Below, piece by piece: positions 23,280 to 23,949 of a stretch of 23,949 bases of DNA (position 1 is its first letter; every line of letters starts with the position of its first letter). Origin of the DNA: JBEKDJ01 sp050014415 (GTDB taxonomy: Bacteria > Desulfobacterota > BSN033 > UBA1163); contig JBEKDJ010000056.1 of assembly GCA_050014415.1 (NCBI GenBank), forward strand, positions 1 to 23,949. Direction: 5' to 3'. The notes beneath the pieces were generated by a model, which worked only from the letters and a program-made list of their open reading frames with translations, did no database searches and was not told the origin of the DNA. Position numbers and translations under genes: made by a program.

Positions 23280-23424
23280 ATGAAAAATTTCGATGATCGC
23301 TATGGGACTGGTAGCTATGTTTTTTAGGGGTGTCTTTTATGTCGACGCACGAAACCTAGGTGCTGGTCCAAAACATGAGCAGACGGGGGTCTACTCAGGG
23401 AAGTTAAGCTGCTTATCGCGATGA
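23280..23424 (+). pseudogene. Short frameshifted secreted-protein ORF
   Basis: The ATG at 23280 has an excellent ribosome-binding site (AGGAGGTGG) but its frame stops after 15 codons. A shift of one base opens the frame from 23293 (ATG) to TGA 23424. That frame reads 'MIAMGLVAMFFRGVFYVDA', a typical signal-peptide core, followed by a short hydrophilic part ending '...GVYSGKLSCLSR'. The two pieces look like the N-terminus of a small exported protein, broken by an indel near 23290 and truncated. I cannot name the family. A real 43-residue product from 23293 is also possible. Confidence 0.45.
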
Positions 23425-23557
23425 CTTCAGATGCATCACGTAGAACTGTTAAAGGAGGAAGACATTAGAAGGTATGAGTAGAATCCATCCCTTGCTGTTT
23501 GTTGAAAATACCACTAACAACCTTAGATTACTAACAAAAGGAGGAGAGGAGAGTGTT

Positions 23558-23949
23558 ATGAAGAACTGTAGAGGATTGTTCATTTTAGCCATATCGGTGA
23601 CATTATTAGTGACAATGTTTGCCCTGTCAGCGTTTGCCTTACCGACTCGTAGCGAACTCCGGACCGCTTTAAAAGCCGCGGTTGCGGAGGAGAATGGAGG
23701 CTTTGGCTTTGATGTGTGGGCAACTATTGTTGACAGGGATGGGGTCGTCAAAGAAATCGTCTTCTCAGGTACAGCACGAGGCGATCAACGGCCGGGTGGC
23801 CGGGTCATGTCGGCCCAGAAAGCTAACACAGCCAATGCATTTAGCCTAACGAGTCTGGCCCTGTCAACCGCGAATCTCTATTCAGCCGTACAGCCGGGCG
23901 GCAGTTTGTTTGGATTACAGTTTGGCAATCCTGTTAACCCAGCCGTGGC
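23558..23949 (+). CDS. Secreted GlcG/HbpS-family protein, 3' end outside the window
   Basis: The first 130 codons of a gene cut by the window end. A signal peptide spans about residues 1-28 ('FILAISVTLLVTMFALSAFA'). The GlcG/HbpS (DUF336) fold follows: 'RSELRTALKAAVAEENGGFGFDVWATIVDRDGVV' and then 'MSAQKANTANAFSLTSLALSTANLYSAVQPGGSLFGLQ', a strongly conserved block. Family members bind haem (HbpS) or belong to glycolate-type operons (GlcG), and several are exported. The ATG at 23558 is chosen for GGAGGAGAGGAG just upstream and for the signal peptide; an in-frame ATG at 23474 would put 28 residues before it. Probably transcribed from the sigma-54 promoter at 23198. Confidence 0.88.
   Translation, partial: MKNCRGLFILAISVTLLVTMFALSAFALPTRSELRTALKAAVAEENGGFGFDVWATIVDRDGVVKEIVFSGTARGDQRPGGRVMSAQKANTANAFSLTSLALSTANLYSAVQPGGSLFGLQFGNPVNPAV

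Larger units (their letters stand above)
22895..23557. other. Intergenic control region before the GlcG-like gene
   Basis: These 663 bases hold no intact gene of clear family. From left to right they contain TTGTCGAA repeats (22982-23068), a bulged hairpin (23031-23056), a sigma-54 promoter (23198-23214) and a short frameshifted secreted ORF (23280-23424). An open stretch with a possible extra start at 23474 follows, in frame with the GlcG-like gene. No intrinsic terminator for the TolC-like gene was recognised. Confidence 0.6.

Noticed and set aside
23449..23751. Minus-strand 100-codon ORF at the right end
   Set aside because: It is antisense to the well-supported GlcG-like gene with signal peptide and strong ribosome-binding site.

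Overview
The window looks like a chromosomal segment of a Gram-negative bacterium. It carries a TolC-type outer-membrane channel, an ADP-heptose-type glycosyltransferase and several Sec signal peptides. TrmFO, a CdaA-type c-di-AMP cyclase, endonuclease Q and two very good sigma-54 promoter cores together fit Desulfobacterota (former Deltaproteobacteria) or a nearby phylum. That placement is inferred from gene content and no marker gene proves it. I found no tRNA, rRNA, CRISPR array, transposase or phage gene.

Left part (1-2778): the last codons of a possible cytochrome c; a secreted DUF4124-glutaredoxin fusion behind a sigma-54-like promoter; and a secreted right-handed beta-helix (pectate-lyase-like) protein broken by one frameshift near 1230. 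Next, on the minus strand (8608 down to 3055), is a complete BMP-type nucleoside/nucleobase ABC importer operon: periplasmic binding protein, phosphoribosyltransferase, double ABC ATPase and two permeases. A perfect 16-bp-stem hairpin (7349-7383) separates the binding-protein gene from the rest. The phosphoribosyltransferase inside the operon suggests that an imported base is converted to a nucleotide on entry.

Middle: trmFO and a small Cys-rich protein gene on the plus strand converge on a minus-strand gene that joins a diadenylate cyclase (CdaA) to a YbbR/CdaR domain in one polypeptide. Divergent from it, a promoter with two perfect sigma-70 hexamers starts a long plus-strand run (11958-18337): STAS-like protein, GalT-like enzyme, M23 peptidase, TIGR04076 protein, orphan receiver, BON protein, TPR protein, glycosyltransferase family 9 and a free-standing EF-Tu domain-II protein. 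This reads as envelope and central housekeeping rather than one defined pathway.

Right part: a radical SAM gene that has lost its catalytic barrel (18342-18784) runs into a palindrome-rich junction. DUF763 (with a helix-hairpin-helix) and endonuclease Q follow, the latter being a repair enzyme for deaminated bases. A TolC-family gene comes next, with an 8-C run in its upstream region and an 8-G run in its coding sequence. The last kilobase holds a sigma-54 promoter with TTGTCGAA repeats about 160-240 bp upstream, a frameshifted short secreted ORF, and the start of a secreted GlcG/HbpS-family protein cut by the window end.

I do not see a clearly new multi-gene system. The points most worth following are the importer-plus-salvage operon with its hairpin, the cyclase-YbbR fusion, the DUF763-EndoQ pair beside a decayed radical SAM gene, and the sigma-54 control region at the right end.
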